Assembly: GCF_022346945.1 (NCBI RefSeq) | Contig: NZ_JAKRNI010000013.1 | Coordinates: 1-64,000, forward strand | DNA: 64,000 nucleotides | Reading direction: 5' to 3' | Source of the DNA: Microbacterium sp. ACRRU | Lineage (GTDB): Bacteria > Actinomycetota > Actinomycetes > Actinomycetales > Microbacteriaceae | In this document: positions 1 through 8,827 of the stretch, piece by piece | Position numbering within the stretch: the first letter of the stretch is position 1 | Layout: the number at the start of each line of letters is the position of its first letter | The notes under the pieces: model-generated | Told to the model about the DNA's origin: nothing | The model's database searches: none | Seen by the model: only the letters and a program-made list of their open reading frames with translations | Made by a program: the position numbers and the translations under genes

Positions 1-385
1 AGTCCACCGCCCACACGAGATTCGGTGCGACCGCTGCCGGGGCGTCGACGGTCGAGGATCCGACGCGTTTGCGCCGCCGCCGCTGGGGGACACGGAGGCC
101 TTCCTCGCGCCAGAGCCGCTGGATCTTCTTGTGGTTCACGACCCACCCCTCGCCGCGAGCGTCGTGGTAGGCCCTGCGGTATCCCCACCGCGGATGCTTC
201 TTCGCGTACGCGCGCAGCCAGTCCCGCAACGCCCTGTCCGGGTCGGCGGTCGTGTCGCCCTTGAGCGGGCGACGGTACGCGGACCTGCTCAGCCCGGCCA
301 GACGGCACGCCATCCGCTCGCTCACCTGCAGTGTCCTGATCAGGTGAGCGACGGCGGCGCGGCGCCTGCCCGGGCCTAGAAGTTT
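1..385 (-). CDS. IS3-family transposase OrfB, partial (N-terminal 128 codons)
   Basis: This is the DDE transposase half of the IS, read from the -1 frame after the slippery site at 382-388. The visible part shows the HTH_21-like segment (VSERMACRLAGLSRSAYRR, then KKHPRWGYRRAYHDARGEG) and ends at VWAVD, whose Asp is probably the first catalytic Asp of the DDE triad. There is no independent start codon with a good ribosome binding site, so it is expected to be made as an OrfAB fusion. The catalytic core lies outside the window. Confidence 0.85.
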
Positions 386-660
386 CCCTCAGCCAACTCC
401 TTCAGCGCGGCCTTCTCCAGCTCCGCTTCGGCCAGCAGCCGCTTCAGAGTGGCGTTCTGCTTCTCGAGCTCCTTGAGACGCTTCGCGTCGTCGGCCTTCA
501 GGCCGCCGTACTGGTTCCGCCACCGGTAGTACGTCTGCTCGGACACGCCGAGCTCCCGACACACCGCGGCGACGTCCGCGCCGTCGGCGAGCATCCTGTC
601 GGCCTGCCCGAGCTTTCGGACGACCTGCTCCGGGGTGTGACGCTTCCTGCTGTTCGTCAT
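376..660 (-). CDS. IS3-family transposase OrfA
   Basis: This 94-residue protein carries an N-terminal helix-turn-helix (EQVVRKLGQADRMLADG, CRELGVSEQTYYRWRNQYGG) that would bind the IS ends. A C-terminal leucine-zipper-like coiled coil follows (KRLKELEKQNATLKRLLAEA) for multimerisation. Length and layout are those of IS3-family OrfA. Its last codons contain the frameshift heptamer, so a share of ribosomes would continue into OrfB to make the active transposase. It closely follows the right end of the IS. Confidence 0.9.
   Translation of the reverse strand: MTNSRKRHTPEQVVRKLGQADRMLADGADVAAVCRELGVSEQTYYRWRNQYGGLKADDAKRLKELEKQNATLKRLLAEAELEKAALKELAEGNF
382..388 (-). other. Programmed -1 frameshift site GGGAAAC
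   Basis: Read in the OrfA frame this is G GGA AAC, a canonical X XXY YYZ slippery heptamer, two codons before the OrfA stop at 376-378. Slipping back one base gives AAA CTT CTA GGC, which is the OrfB frame. IS3-family elements are known to make their transposase this way. Confidence 0.8.
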
Positions 661-738
661 GATCTGACCAGTCTCCCTGCCCGAACCCTCGGGCGACAGG
701 ACGACTCACACAACGACTGGACCTACAAGACGGGGTCA

Positions 739-955
739 GTCCACGCCTGTCGGCCCATATAACCCAGACTGGGCGATCATCAAGCACGAGGACGGGGAGG
801 ACCGGATCTACATGATTCGCGAGACGAAGAGCACGCTCGACGACTCGAAGCTCCGCCCGACGGAACTTGCGAAGATCAAGTCAGCGAGGGAGCACTTCAA
901 GGCCATCGGGATCGACGACTATGAACGCGCGGTCCCCGGGCGGTGGAACCTTTGA
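739..955 (+). pseudogene. 3' remnant of a type III restriction enzyme Res subunit
   Basis: An open frame runs from the IS junction to a TGA at 953-955 and reads STPVGPYNPDWAI, then IRETKSTLDD, LRPTELAKI, AREHFKAIG and ERAVPGRWNL. This is the C-terminal endonuclease domain of type III restriction (Res) proteins, with the PD...ExK active site visible as NPDW and ETK. Only about 71 codons remain; the helicase part and the start are gone from this side of the IS. It points the same way as the operon that starts 205 bp later, so the IS may have removed part of a larger defence island. A separate mod gene is not visible. Confidence 0.75.
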
Positions 956-1160
956 GTGGCGGCGATGAGGTGAGAACTCAGAGAACCGCCGGCCCCAAGA
1001 GACGGCCAGCCTTCGCCGTGAACTCGACGCCTGCCCCATCCTCGTCAGTCCATGGCGCGGTCGGGCACGGCGGGCCGACGCTCGTGCCGATGACGCATCG
1101 GTAGGTGGGCGCTTCGCCGATCAAGTCACGTTCCGATAGCGTCACGTCGGGGGAGGTCTG

Positions 1161-4100
1161 ATGCTTGCGCACACGACCGCGTACGGCGCCGGCGCCGTCG
1201 CGAAGCTGGGGGAGTTTGTCGCCGAGGCCAAGGGGGGTGACCCGCTCGCGCCGGTGACGATTGTCGTGCGCGACAACATCGCGGCGATCGGTGTTCGGCG
1301 GGCGCTCGCCCGCGGTATCGGCAAGCACCGAGGTGTAGCGGCGATTAACGTCACGACACTGCGCCGACTCGCTGAGCAGCTGCTCGCGGCAGCCGGGGAC
1401 ACTAAACCCCAGGTCACCTCGGCGCTGCTCACGGGCCTATGGCGCGGCGCTCTCGCCATCGATGCCGGGTGCTTCGCGCCGGTGGCGCGCCATGCCGCCA
1501 CGGTGAGAGCCCTCGTTCGCGCTCACCGCGAGCTGCGCGAAACGGATGCCGCCGCCGTCGACACGATCGCCGCCAAGGGCGAGCTCGGGGCAGACCTCGC
1601 GCGGCTGCACAGGCAAGTCACGGCGACCGCGCTGGATGGACGGCGCGACGAAGTCGCGGTGCTGAGGGACGCCGCATCGCACGTCCGGCGAGGCGCTCAA
1701 CTCGACCCGTTCGGGCCGGTCATCCTCTACCTCCCGGAGGAGCACTCGCCTGCGGAACGGGACTTCGTCGCGGCGCTGGACGAGGCATCCGGCCTCACCG
1801 CCGTGGTCGGAATCACCGGGGATGCTGATGTTGACGGGCCCTTGGCTGAGATTTTCGGAACCAAGGGCTCGACGGCCGATGGCGAGCCGGTGGGCGCAAC
1901 ATCCGCGCTCCACGCCTCCGACTCCGACGATGAGGTGCGCGCGATCGTGCGCGAAGTCCGCGCGCTTCTCGCCCATGGCGCGAAGGCCCACCGCGTTGCG
2001 GTGCTCCATCCGGTCCCAGTCCCGTATGCACGCCTCCTGCACGATCACTTGGCAGCGGCCGGTATCACCACGAATGGGGCGGGGGTGCGCCCGCTCCGCG
2101 ACCGTGCGATCGCGGATGCGTTCCTCACTCTGCTCGCGCTCGACCCCGACGACTTGCCGCGCGTGGCGGTGTTCGACTGGCTCGGACGCGCCCCCATTCG
2201 TGTCGCCGGGGACGGGTCCGACCCGGCCCCCCGCACGCGCTGGGAGAAGCTCAGCCGCAAGGCCGGCATCACGGGCGGCGACTGGTCGGAGCGCCTCGCC
2301 GACCATGAGGCGCGGGAGCAGGCCCGACTCGATGCCGACCGCGACAACCCCGACGCGAGCGCGGGCAGCCTGGCTCACCGCGAAAGGTCCATCGCCGAGG
2401 CGCAGCAGCTGGCGACCTTCATCGACGAGCTGCGCGGCCGCCTCCTCGAGGGTCGCCACGCGACTACGTGGACGAGTGTCGGCGAGTGGGCGCTTGCGCT
2501 CCTGCACCGGTACCTCGGCAAGACCGACGCCCGCAATCGCCTGCCCGAGGACGAGCAGCGTGCCGCTACCGCGATTGAGAGCACCCTGGGGTCGCTCGCT
2601 GAGCTCGACGGAATCATCATGCCGAGCATCTCCGACTTGATCGAGATCCTCGACGTCGACCTCGACTCCCGCAAGCCGCGCGTCGGACGGTTCGGCGACG
2701 GCGTGTTCGTGGGGCCGATCGGCAGCGCGCCGTCGCTCGACGTCGACCACGTCTTCGTGCTCGGCCTGTCGGAAGACCTGTACCCGGGCCGCCACGCCGT
2801 CGACCCGCTGCTTCCGGATGCCGCACGCGAAGGGACCGCGCTGCCCACCGCGCGTGATCGCATCCGACTGCAGCACCGCGCTGTGCTCGCCGCGTTCGCG
2901 GCAGCTCCGCGGGTGACGGCGAGCTTCCCGCGGGGCGATCTGCGCCGAGGTGCGGAGCGCCTTCCGAGTCGGTGGCTCATGCCGACAATCCGGGCTCTCG
3001 CCGAGCTGCCGAAGCTGGAGGCGACGCGCTGGGCCGAAGCATCCGGACTCCGCTCTGTCGCATCGCACTGGGAGGGCGTCGCACGAGCCGAGCAGCCGGC
3101 GAACGCGCAGGAGTGGCGCCTCCGGCACCTCGCCGGCGACGAGCCGTTGGCAGACGACGCCGCCCTCGACGCCGCGCTGGAGCTGATTCACGCGCGCCGC
3201 GACCCTGGCTTCACGCGATTCGACGGCAATCTCGCCGGAGTCGCGGGTCTACCCGACTATGCCGACGGCCACTCGCTTATCGCGCCCACAGCTCTCGAGA
3301 CGTTCGCCGGCTGCCCGCACGCCTTCTTCGTCGACAGGATGCTGGGCGCTCGGCCCCTCGAATCGCCCGACGAGATCATCAGCATCCGACCGTGGGATCT
3401 CGGCTCGATCGTGCACGAGGTCATCGATCGGCTCACGACCGAGTCGCCTGAGCTGCCGGGCTACGGCGAGCCATGGACGCCGGAGCACCGCGAGCGGATG
3501 CGCACCATCGCCGCCGAGGTCATGGGCGAGTACGAGCGCCGTGGTCTCACCGGCCATCCGCGCATGTGGGAGCGTGATCGTGAAGCCCTGCTGCACGACC
3601 TCGACCTGTTCCTCGATCTCGACGATCAGGCCCATGCCGCGCGCGACTCCCGCATCGTCGGCAGCGAGCTCGCCTTCGGCATGAAGGGCAAGCCTGCCGT
3701 GCACGTCGAGATCGACGGCGGGGCGGTCGGCATGCGTGGCAGCGCCGATCGCGTCGATGAGACCCGCGACGGCCGGCTCGTCGTCACCGACTTCAAGACC
3801 GGGAGCGCGGGCGGATTCAAAGACATCGACAGCGACCCCGTCGCGGCAGGCCGCAAGCTGCAACTGCCGCTCTGTGCGCACGCCGCGCGGGCCGCGTTCG
3901 ACCACGACGGACCTGTCGACGCGGGCTACTGGTTCATCGGTCGGCGCGACCGCGGCAAGCGCGTCGACGTCACCCTCGATGCGCACCTCGAGCAGGTATA
4001 CCGCGACGCGCTCGACACCTTGACCGAAGGCATCCGCACCGGGCTCTTCATCGCCCGCCCACCCGAGAAGGACGACTTCCTCTGGGTGCAGTGCGCCTAC

Positions 4101-4247
4101 TGCAATCCTGACGGTGTCGGATACGGACACGTGCGCGGTACCAACGAGAAGAAGCGAACGGATGCCTCGCTCGCGAGGCTCTATGGGCTGCTCGACCCGA
4201 CCGTGGTCGCGGTCGACACCACCGAGAGCCCGGAGGGCGCCGAATGA
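1161..4247 (+). CDS. AddB-like PD-(D/E)XK nuclease family protein
   Basis: This 1028-residue protein resembles the AddB half of AddAB or the UvrD-like paralogues found beside restriction genes. Its C-terminal third is a RecB-type nuclease: FAGCPHAFFVDRMLG near residue 717, GSADRVDE near 858, VVTDFKTG near 875 (catalytic Asp and Lys) and LQLPLCAHAAR. AddB proteins hold a 4Fe-4S cluster on four Cys; here I see one near 717 and CAYC near 977-980, but no fourth in the usual place. No Walker A motif is visible at the N-terminus, so it is probably not an active ATPase. The ATG follows a strong GGGGGAGG site (1149-1156). It overlaps the next gene by ATGA and probably forms a complex with it. Confidence 0.75.
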   Translation: MLAHTTAYGAGAVAKLGEFVAEAKGGDPLAPVTIVVRDNIAAIGVRRALARGIGKHRGVAAINVTTLRRLAEQLLAAAGDTKPQVTSALLTGLWRGALAIDAGCFAPVARHAATVRALVRAHRELRETDAAAVDTIAAKGELGADLARLHRQVTATALDGRRDEVAVLRDAASHVRRGAQLDPFGPVILYLPEEHSPAERDFVAALDEASGLTAVVGITGDADVDGPLAEIFGTKGSTADGEPVGATSALHASDSDDEVRAIVREVRALLAHGAKAHRVAVLHPVPVPYARLLHDHLAAAGITTNGAGVRPLRDRAIADAFLTLLALDPDDLPRVAVFDWLGRAPIRVAGDGSDPAPRTRWEKLSRKAGITGGDWSERLADHEAREQARLDADRDNPDASAGSLAHRERSIAEAQQLATFIDELRGRLLEGRHATTWTSVGEWALALLHRYLGKTDARNRLPEDEQRAATAIESTLGSLAELDGIIMPSISDLIEILDVDLDSRKPRVGRFGDGVFVGPIGSAPSLDVDHVFVLGLSEDLYPGRHAVDPLLPDAAREGTALPTARDRIRLQHRAVLAAFAAAPRVTASFPRGDLRRGAERLPSRWLMPTIRALAELPKLEATRWAEASGLRSVASHWEGVARAEQPANAQEWRLRHLAGDEPLADDAALDAALELIHARRDPGFTRFDGNLAGVAGLPDYADGHSLIAPTALETFAGCPHAFFVDRMLGARPLESPDEIISIRPWDLGSIVHEVIDRLTTESPELPGYGEPWTPEHRERMRTIAAEVMGEYERRGLTGHPRMWERDREALLHDLDLFLDLDDQAHAARDSRIVGSELAFGMKGKPAVHVEIDGGAVGMRGSADRVDETRDGRLVVTDFKTGSAGGFKDIDSDPVAAGRKLQLPLCAHAARAAFDHDGPVDAGYWFIGRRDRGKRVDVTLDAHLEQVYRDALDTLTEGIRTGLFIARPPEKDDFLWVQCAYCNPDGVGYGHVRGTNEKKRTDASLARLYGLLDPTVVAVDTTESPEGAE

Positions 4248-7200
4248 GCCTCGAAGACGACGACGCCCGGGCCGAGATCCGTGCGCGGCTCGACGAGAAC
4301 CTCTTCGTCGACGCCGGCGCCGGCTCGGGCAAGACCTCCGCGCTCGTCGGACGCGTGGTCGCCTCGGTCATGGGGGAGCACCCTGTGCCGCTCGCGAAGA
4401 CCGCCGTCGTGACCTTCACCGAGAAGGCCGGTGCCGAGCTGCGCGACCGGCTGCGCGCCGCGTTCGAGAAGGTGCGCATCGACGCCCACGACCGGCACAC
4501 TATCCGGCTGGCCCAGGAGGCGCTCGACGACCTCGACGCCGCAGCGATCGGCACACTGCATTCGTTCGCGCAACGCATCCTCGCCGCGTTCCCGATCCAG
4601 GCCGGAATGCCGCCGCTGGTCGAAGTGCTCGACGAAGTCGGGTCGTCGGTCGCCTTCGACGACCGCTGGGCTGTGATGTGGCGACGGATGCTCGACGACG
4701 ATGCCCTCGCCGAGCCGCTGCACCTCGCTCTCGCCGTCGGGGTCAAGGATGAGCAGCTGCGCTTCCTCGCCCGCAGATTCGGCAACGACTGGGACCTAAT
4801 CGAGTCGCACGTGCTCAATGCCGCCGATCGGGGCATGGTGCTACCCGACACTGGTTCGCTGGCACGGCGCGCGACGCTGGTGGCCGAAGCGGCGAGCGGA
4901 TGCTGCGACGACTCCGACCTCTTCCTCGGTGTCATCCGCACGGTGGCGGGGTGGGTGGACCGCTTCAGTGCGGCGACCGATGACCGGGAGCGGTTCGCGC
5001 TGGTGCGCGAGCTCAGCAACCTCAAACTCGGCCGCGGCGGAAGGTCAGGAAACTGGCCCGACCTCGCCGGCCTCAAAGACGAGGTCAAAGCGCTGACCGC
5101 GGATGCGCGGGAGGTCGCGGGGCTCTACGGTGACTCTGCGCTCCGGCCGCTCGCGAGGTGGATCGCGGCGGCCGTGCTCGACGATGCACGCCTGCGAGTG
5201 GCATCCGGAGGTCTTGAGTTCCACGACCTGCTGGTCGCGTCGCGTGATCTGCTGCGTACGAGCGGCGACGCGCGTGCCGCGTTGCAGCAGACGTATCCAC
5301 GACTGTTGCTCGACGAGTTCCAAGACACCGATCCGATTCAGATCGAGCTCGCTGTTCGCATCGCGGGCGGGCGGGATGCAGATGCCGCCGACTGGCGGGA
5401 CGTGGTGCTGCCTCCGGGATCGCTTTTCGTCGTCGGCGACCCAAAGCAGTCGATCTACCGGTTCCGGCGTGCCAGCATCTCGACGTATCTCGACGCGGGG
5501 GCGCGGCTCGGGCGTCGTCTGTCGCTCACGACGAACTTCCGCACGGTGCCGCCGGTGCTGGACTGGGTGAATGCCGTCTTCGAGAACATCATCACCGAAA
5601 AGCCTCAGGCACAGCCGCGGTACGAGGCGCTCGGTGCGGCCCGGACGGTGACGGGTGACGACGGGTCGGCGCTGGACGGCCCGACCGTCACGCTGCTCGG
5701 CGCTGAACCGCATCCGGCGAGGACGCCGGTGGGCCCGCAGCGCGAGGCGGAGGCCGTGGACGTGGCGTCCGTCATTCGCTCCGCGCTCGCCGAGGGCTGG
5801 ACCGTCGGCGAGGACTACGAAGAACTTGAGCTCGACGGCTCGATCGCCAAGAAGACGAGGTTCCGCCCGCTGGCAGCGCGGGACATCGCGATCCTTATCC
5901 CCGCGCGCACATCGCTACCGTTCCTCGAGGATGCGCTGGATGCCGCGGCCATTCCGTACCGCACCGAGTCGAGCTCGCTCGTCTACCAGTCGAACGAGAT
6001 CCGGTCGCTGCTCGCGGCGGCCAGGGCGATCGCCGACCCGAGCGACCAGCTCTCGGCGGTGACCGCGCTGCGTTCGGCGCTGTTCGGCTGCGGCGACGAT
6101 GACCTCTTCGTCTACAAGCGCGACGGCGGGGCCTTCACGGTGTCGGCGCCGGTGCCTGAAGCGCTCGCCGACACCCCGACAGGGCGAGCGATGAGCTACT
6201 TGAACGGTCTGTTCCGACGAAGCCGATGGATGACCCCGGCCGAGCTGCTCACCGCTCTCGCAGTGGACCGACGCGTGCTCGAGGCCGCATCGGTGACCGA
6301 GCCGTCGTCTCGCGCGCGCGATCAGTGGGGGCGCGTGCGGTTCGTCATCGACCAGGCCCGCGCCTGGGCCGATATCGAGCACGGCGGGCTGCGCGAATAC
6401 CTGGCGTGGGCCGCGCACCAGTCGCAGGACGGAGCCCGAGTCGCGGAGTCGCTGCTGCCCGAGACCGACCTCGACGTCGTGCGGATTATGACCGTGCACG
6501 CCGCCAAGGGACTCGAGTTCGGGATGGTCGTGCTCTCGGGCCTGTCGAGCCACCCGAATCGGCAGAGCGGGGTGCGGCTGCTGTGGGGCGACGACAACAC
6601 CTACTCGGTGAGCCTGACCAGTTCGCTGCAGACGACCGAGTTCGCGGATGCCGCACCCCTCGACGAGCAGATGGACGACGAGGAGCGCAGACGCCTGCTC
6701 TACGTTGGCGCAACCCGGGCGCGCGATCACCTCGTCGTGTCGCTGCACAGGGCCGAGCGCGACGCGGTGTCGACGGCGGCCGAGATCCTCACGGACGCCG
6801 GGGCGATCGACGTGCCAGGTGTGACGGTGTTCCGACCCGGGCCGAGTTCTGCGCCTGAGGGCGCCCGGCGGGAGCCACCGGGGCCCGGCCCATCGTGGGA
6901 CGATTGGTCCGCTGGAACCGAGGCTGCGCGCGCCGCATCCCGTGCGCCGTCGGCGGTCACAGCCTCGGGACTCGAAGGCACCGAACCCGACGTTTCGTGG
7001 GCGATCGCCGAGGTCGCCGAAGACCCGGTGGCCGCCGAGCTGGTCGCGGGTGGGGCGAAGGGCGGGCGTGACGTCGAACTCGCACCGTGGCTGAAGGGCC
7101 GGTACGGCAACCTCATCGGTCGCGCCGTGCACGGCACACTGCAGGCGGTGGGCGGTGACCCGTCGCTGGTGGATACCGTCGCCTTGGCGCAGGCGCTCGC

Positions 7201-7582
7201 CGAAGGCATCCCTCTTCTGGCATCTCACGTCGGCTCGTACGTTCGGTCGGCCCTCGCGACCGATGTGGTGCAGCGCGCATTCGCCTCGGAGCACTGGAGC
7301 GAGCTGTACGTTGGTGCGACCGACGATGACGGGATGGTCAACGAAGGGTTCATCGACCTGCTCTTCCGCGACGCCGACGGCGCACTCGTCATCGTCGACT
7401 ACAAGACTGACAAAGTGACGGATGCTGCATCCCTCGCATCCCGAGCCGGCCACTACGCGCCGCAACTTCAGGCGTATGCGCGGATGCTCGAAGCGGCCAC
7501 GGGGGAGCGAGCCCGAGCCGAACTGGTGTTCCTCGACAGCGGTGGGGATGCGGGGCGGGTCGTGCCGGTGCCCGTCGGCTGA
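4244..7582 (+). CDS. UvrD/AddA-like helicase-nuclease
   Basis: This is a 1112-residue superfamily 1A helicase with a C-terminal nuclease. Motifs in order: Walker A AGAGSGKTS (24-32), TFTEKAGAELRDR (Ia), LLLDEFQDTDP (Walker B, about 355-365), VVGDPKQSIYRFRRA (motif III), TVHAAKGLEF (V, about 749) and LLYVGATRARD (VI, about 818). The tail has FIDLLF and IVDYKTDK (near 1052), a RecB-type PD-(D/E)XK site. The architecture is that of AddA, which unwinds and degrades DNA ends. It overlaps the upstream AddB-like gene by ATGA, so the two are likely partners. A housekeeping RecBCD or AdnAB is usually elsewhere in such genomes, so an ICE-borne defence role is more likely than general repair. Confidence 0.85.
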   Translation: MSLEDDDARAEIRARLDENLFVDAGAGSGKTSALVGRVVASVMGEHPVPLAKTAVVTFTEKAGAELRDRLRAAFEKVRIDAHDRHTIRLAQEALDDLDAAAIGTLHSFAQRILAAFPIQAGMPPLVEVLDEVGSSVAFDDRWAVMWRRMLDDDALAEPLHLALAVGVKDEQLRFLARRFGNDWDLIESHVLNAADRGMVLPDTGSLARRATLVAEAASGCCDDSDLFLGVIRTVAGWVDRFSAATDDRERFALVRELSNLKLGRGGRSGNWPDLAGLKDEVKALTADAREVAGLYGDSALRPLARWIAAAVLDDARLRVASGGLEFHDLLVASRDLLRTSGDARAALQQTYPRLLLDEFQDTDPIQIELAVRIAGGRDADAADWRDVVLPPGSLFVVGDPKQSIYRFRRASISTYLDAGARLGRRLSLTTNFRTVPPVLDWVNAVFENIITEKPQAQPRYEALGAARTVTGDDGSALDGPTVTLLGAEPHPARTPVGPQREAEAVDVASVIRSALAEGWTVGEDYEELELDGSIAKKTRFRPLAARDIAILIPARTSLPFLEDALDAAAIPYRTESSSLVYQSNEIRSLLAAARAIADPSDQLSAVTALRSALFGCGDDDLFVYKRDGGAFTVSAPVPEALADTPTGRAMSYLNGLFRRSRWMTPAELLTALAVDRRVLEAASVTEPSSRARDQWGRVRFVIDQARAWADIEHGGLREYLAWAAHQSQDGARVAESLLPETDLDVVRIMTVHAAKGLEFGMVVLSGLSSHPNRQSGVRLLWGDDNTYSVSLTSSLQTTEFADAAPLDEQMDDEERRRLLYVGATRARDHLVVSLHRAERDAVSTAAEILTDAGAIDVPGVTVFRPGPSSAPEGARREPPGPGPSWDDWSAGTEAARAASRAPSAVTASGLEGTEPDVSWAIAEVAEDPVAAELVAGGAKGGRDVELAPWLKGRYGNLIGRAVHGTLQAVGGDPSLVDTVALAQALAEGIPLLASHVGSYVRSALATDVVQRAFASEHWSELYVGATDDDGMVNEGFIDLLFRDADGALVIVDYKTDKVTDAASLASRAGHYAPQLQAYARMLEAATGERARAELVFLDSGGDAGRVVPVPVG

Positions 7583-7636
7583 CGGGTGATAGGAGTCTGT
7601 GGTGAGCGGGGAAAGCCGAGTGCGCGGGAGTGGGCA

Positions 7637-8827
7637 ATGCCATCAACCTTGACCTGGCTGGACGCCTCGCACGAAGAGCAGCGACGGATGCGCGACATCG
7701 TAAACCTGTTCACACAGAAAGACAGCCGCGAAGAGCTCGGCATCGGGACGATGCGCGATGCCTTGAGCGACATGCTCTTTCCCGGCACGTCCACCCTGCT
7801 CACCAGGGCGCGCTACCTCTTCTTCATCCCGTGGTGCTATCAGTTCGGTGCGATGCATGCGACGGATGCCGAAGGTGGACGACGCGTCGGGGAACGCGCC
7901 GAGCGCGACCTCATTTCGACGCTCATCGGCGAGCACGAGACGGATGGGCTACTCGGCCAGCGCGTCGGATCGGCGCTGCGGATGCTGCCATCGACGCTGT
8001 ACTGGGGGACCATGCGACGGTACGGCATCCTCGCTCCCGGTAGCACCACGCTGAACGCTGCGGTCACGGCCGACATCGAGCGACGCCATCGGGATCCGGA
8101 GTCCGACACCGAGCTCGGGGGCTGGCTGCCCAGCCTGCCACCGGTGCCCCGCGACTTCCCGAAGACGTCGGCGGGCGGATTCGAGCTGACTCTGCCTGAG
8201 GCGGAGTTACTCGCGCACCGTATCCGGCTGGGTGCCGAAGGCAGCCTGCTCGCGCATCTCGTCGACGATCGCCCGGGCGACAACCGAGCGCCGTGGCTCG
8301 ACCCCGCATCGCACCGGGCACCCGAATCCGTCCAGGCAGGGCTCGAACAGGCGCGACTCTTCTCGTTCGCCGTGCACGGCGCGGCGCTGCTCTACAACCT
8401 TGAACTAGCCAAGGCGTACACCGAGGCGGGATACACCCGCATCGACGTATCGGTGGATACCTACGAGGCACGATACGAGCGTTGGCTTGCAGATGTGCCG
8501 AAGTCGGGACTGGATGCCTGGGACATTGAGGACTTCTTCGCCCTCGTGCTCCGTGAGAACCCGCGGATCAGCACGCGCAGCCGAATGTTCCTGCGCGATT
8601 GGGTCGGGCTGACGCTCCAGGGTGACCAGCAGCGGGCGGCCGATCGCGTCCGCCTGCACGAGCGCCAGCACAAGCAGGGGCAGTCGCGGTTCCGGAACCC
8701 GAAGCTACTCGAGGTATGGGGCGGCGCGTCCGGTGACGGCGAGATCGTCTTCCGCTGGTCGCAGGTGCGCCGCGTCCTCGCCGACATCCACCACGGGCTA
8801 GCGAGGACCGATGCTCGCACCGACTGA
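7637..8827 (+). CDS. DUF6361-like protein
   Basis: This protein of 396 residues opens with PSTLTWLDASHEEQRRMRDI, the kind of start I associate with the DUF6361 family, and continues with MRDALSDMLFPGTST and RARYLFFIPWCYQFG. No catalytic motif is apparent and no function is known to me. I chose the ATG at 7637, preceded by GCGGGAG; an in-frame start at 7586 would add 17 residues that do not fit the family. The gene overlaps the next by 17 bp. Its fixed position between nucleases and a PLD protein suggests a structural or sensing role in the same system. Confidence 0.65.
   Translation: MPSTLTWLDASHEEQRRMRDIVNLFTQKDSREELGIGTMRDALSDMLFPGTSTLLTRARYLFFIPWCYQFGAMHATDAEGGRRVGERAERDLISTLIGEHETDGLLGQRVGSALRMLPSTLYWGTMRRYGILAPGSTTLNAAVTADIERRHRDPESDTELGGWLPSLPPVPRDFPKTSAGGFELTLPEAELLAHRIRLGAEGSLLAHLVDDRPGDNRAPWLDPASHRAPESVQAGLEQARLFSFAVHGAALLYNLELAKAYTEAGYTRIDVSVDTYEARYERWLADVPKSGLDAWDIEDFFALVLRENPRISTRSRMFLRDWVGLTLQGDQQRAADRVRLHERQHKQGQSRFRNPKLLEVWGGASGDGEIVFRWSQVRRVLADIHHGLARTDARTD

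Larger units (their letters stand above)
1..738 (-). mobile_element. IS3-family insertion sequence, partial (runs off the left edge)
   Basis: Leftward OrfA and OrfB reading frames of an IS3-type element overlap in the -1 frame. The right terminus is placed near 731-738, where the minus strand begins TGACCCCGTCTTG. Immediately to the right of that point the plus strand reads into the C-terminal part of a type III restriction enzyme, so the element has inserted into, or recombined with, that gene. The other end is not visible, so the exact boundary and any target duplication cannot be set. Confidence 0.8.

Noticed and set aside
1437..3191. Leftward open frame of 584 codons opposite the AddB-like gene
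   Set aside because: It is antisense to a gene with clear nuclease motifs; its translation is Arg- and low-complexity-rich and shows no motif. High GC makes such frames common.
1161..7582. Housekeeping AddAB repair genes
   Set aside because: The setting within an ICE, coupling to DUF6361, PLD and SNF2 genes, and the degenerate cluster site make a specialised role more likely, though homology to AddAB is accepted.
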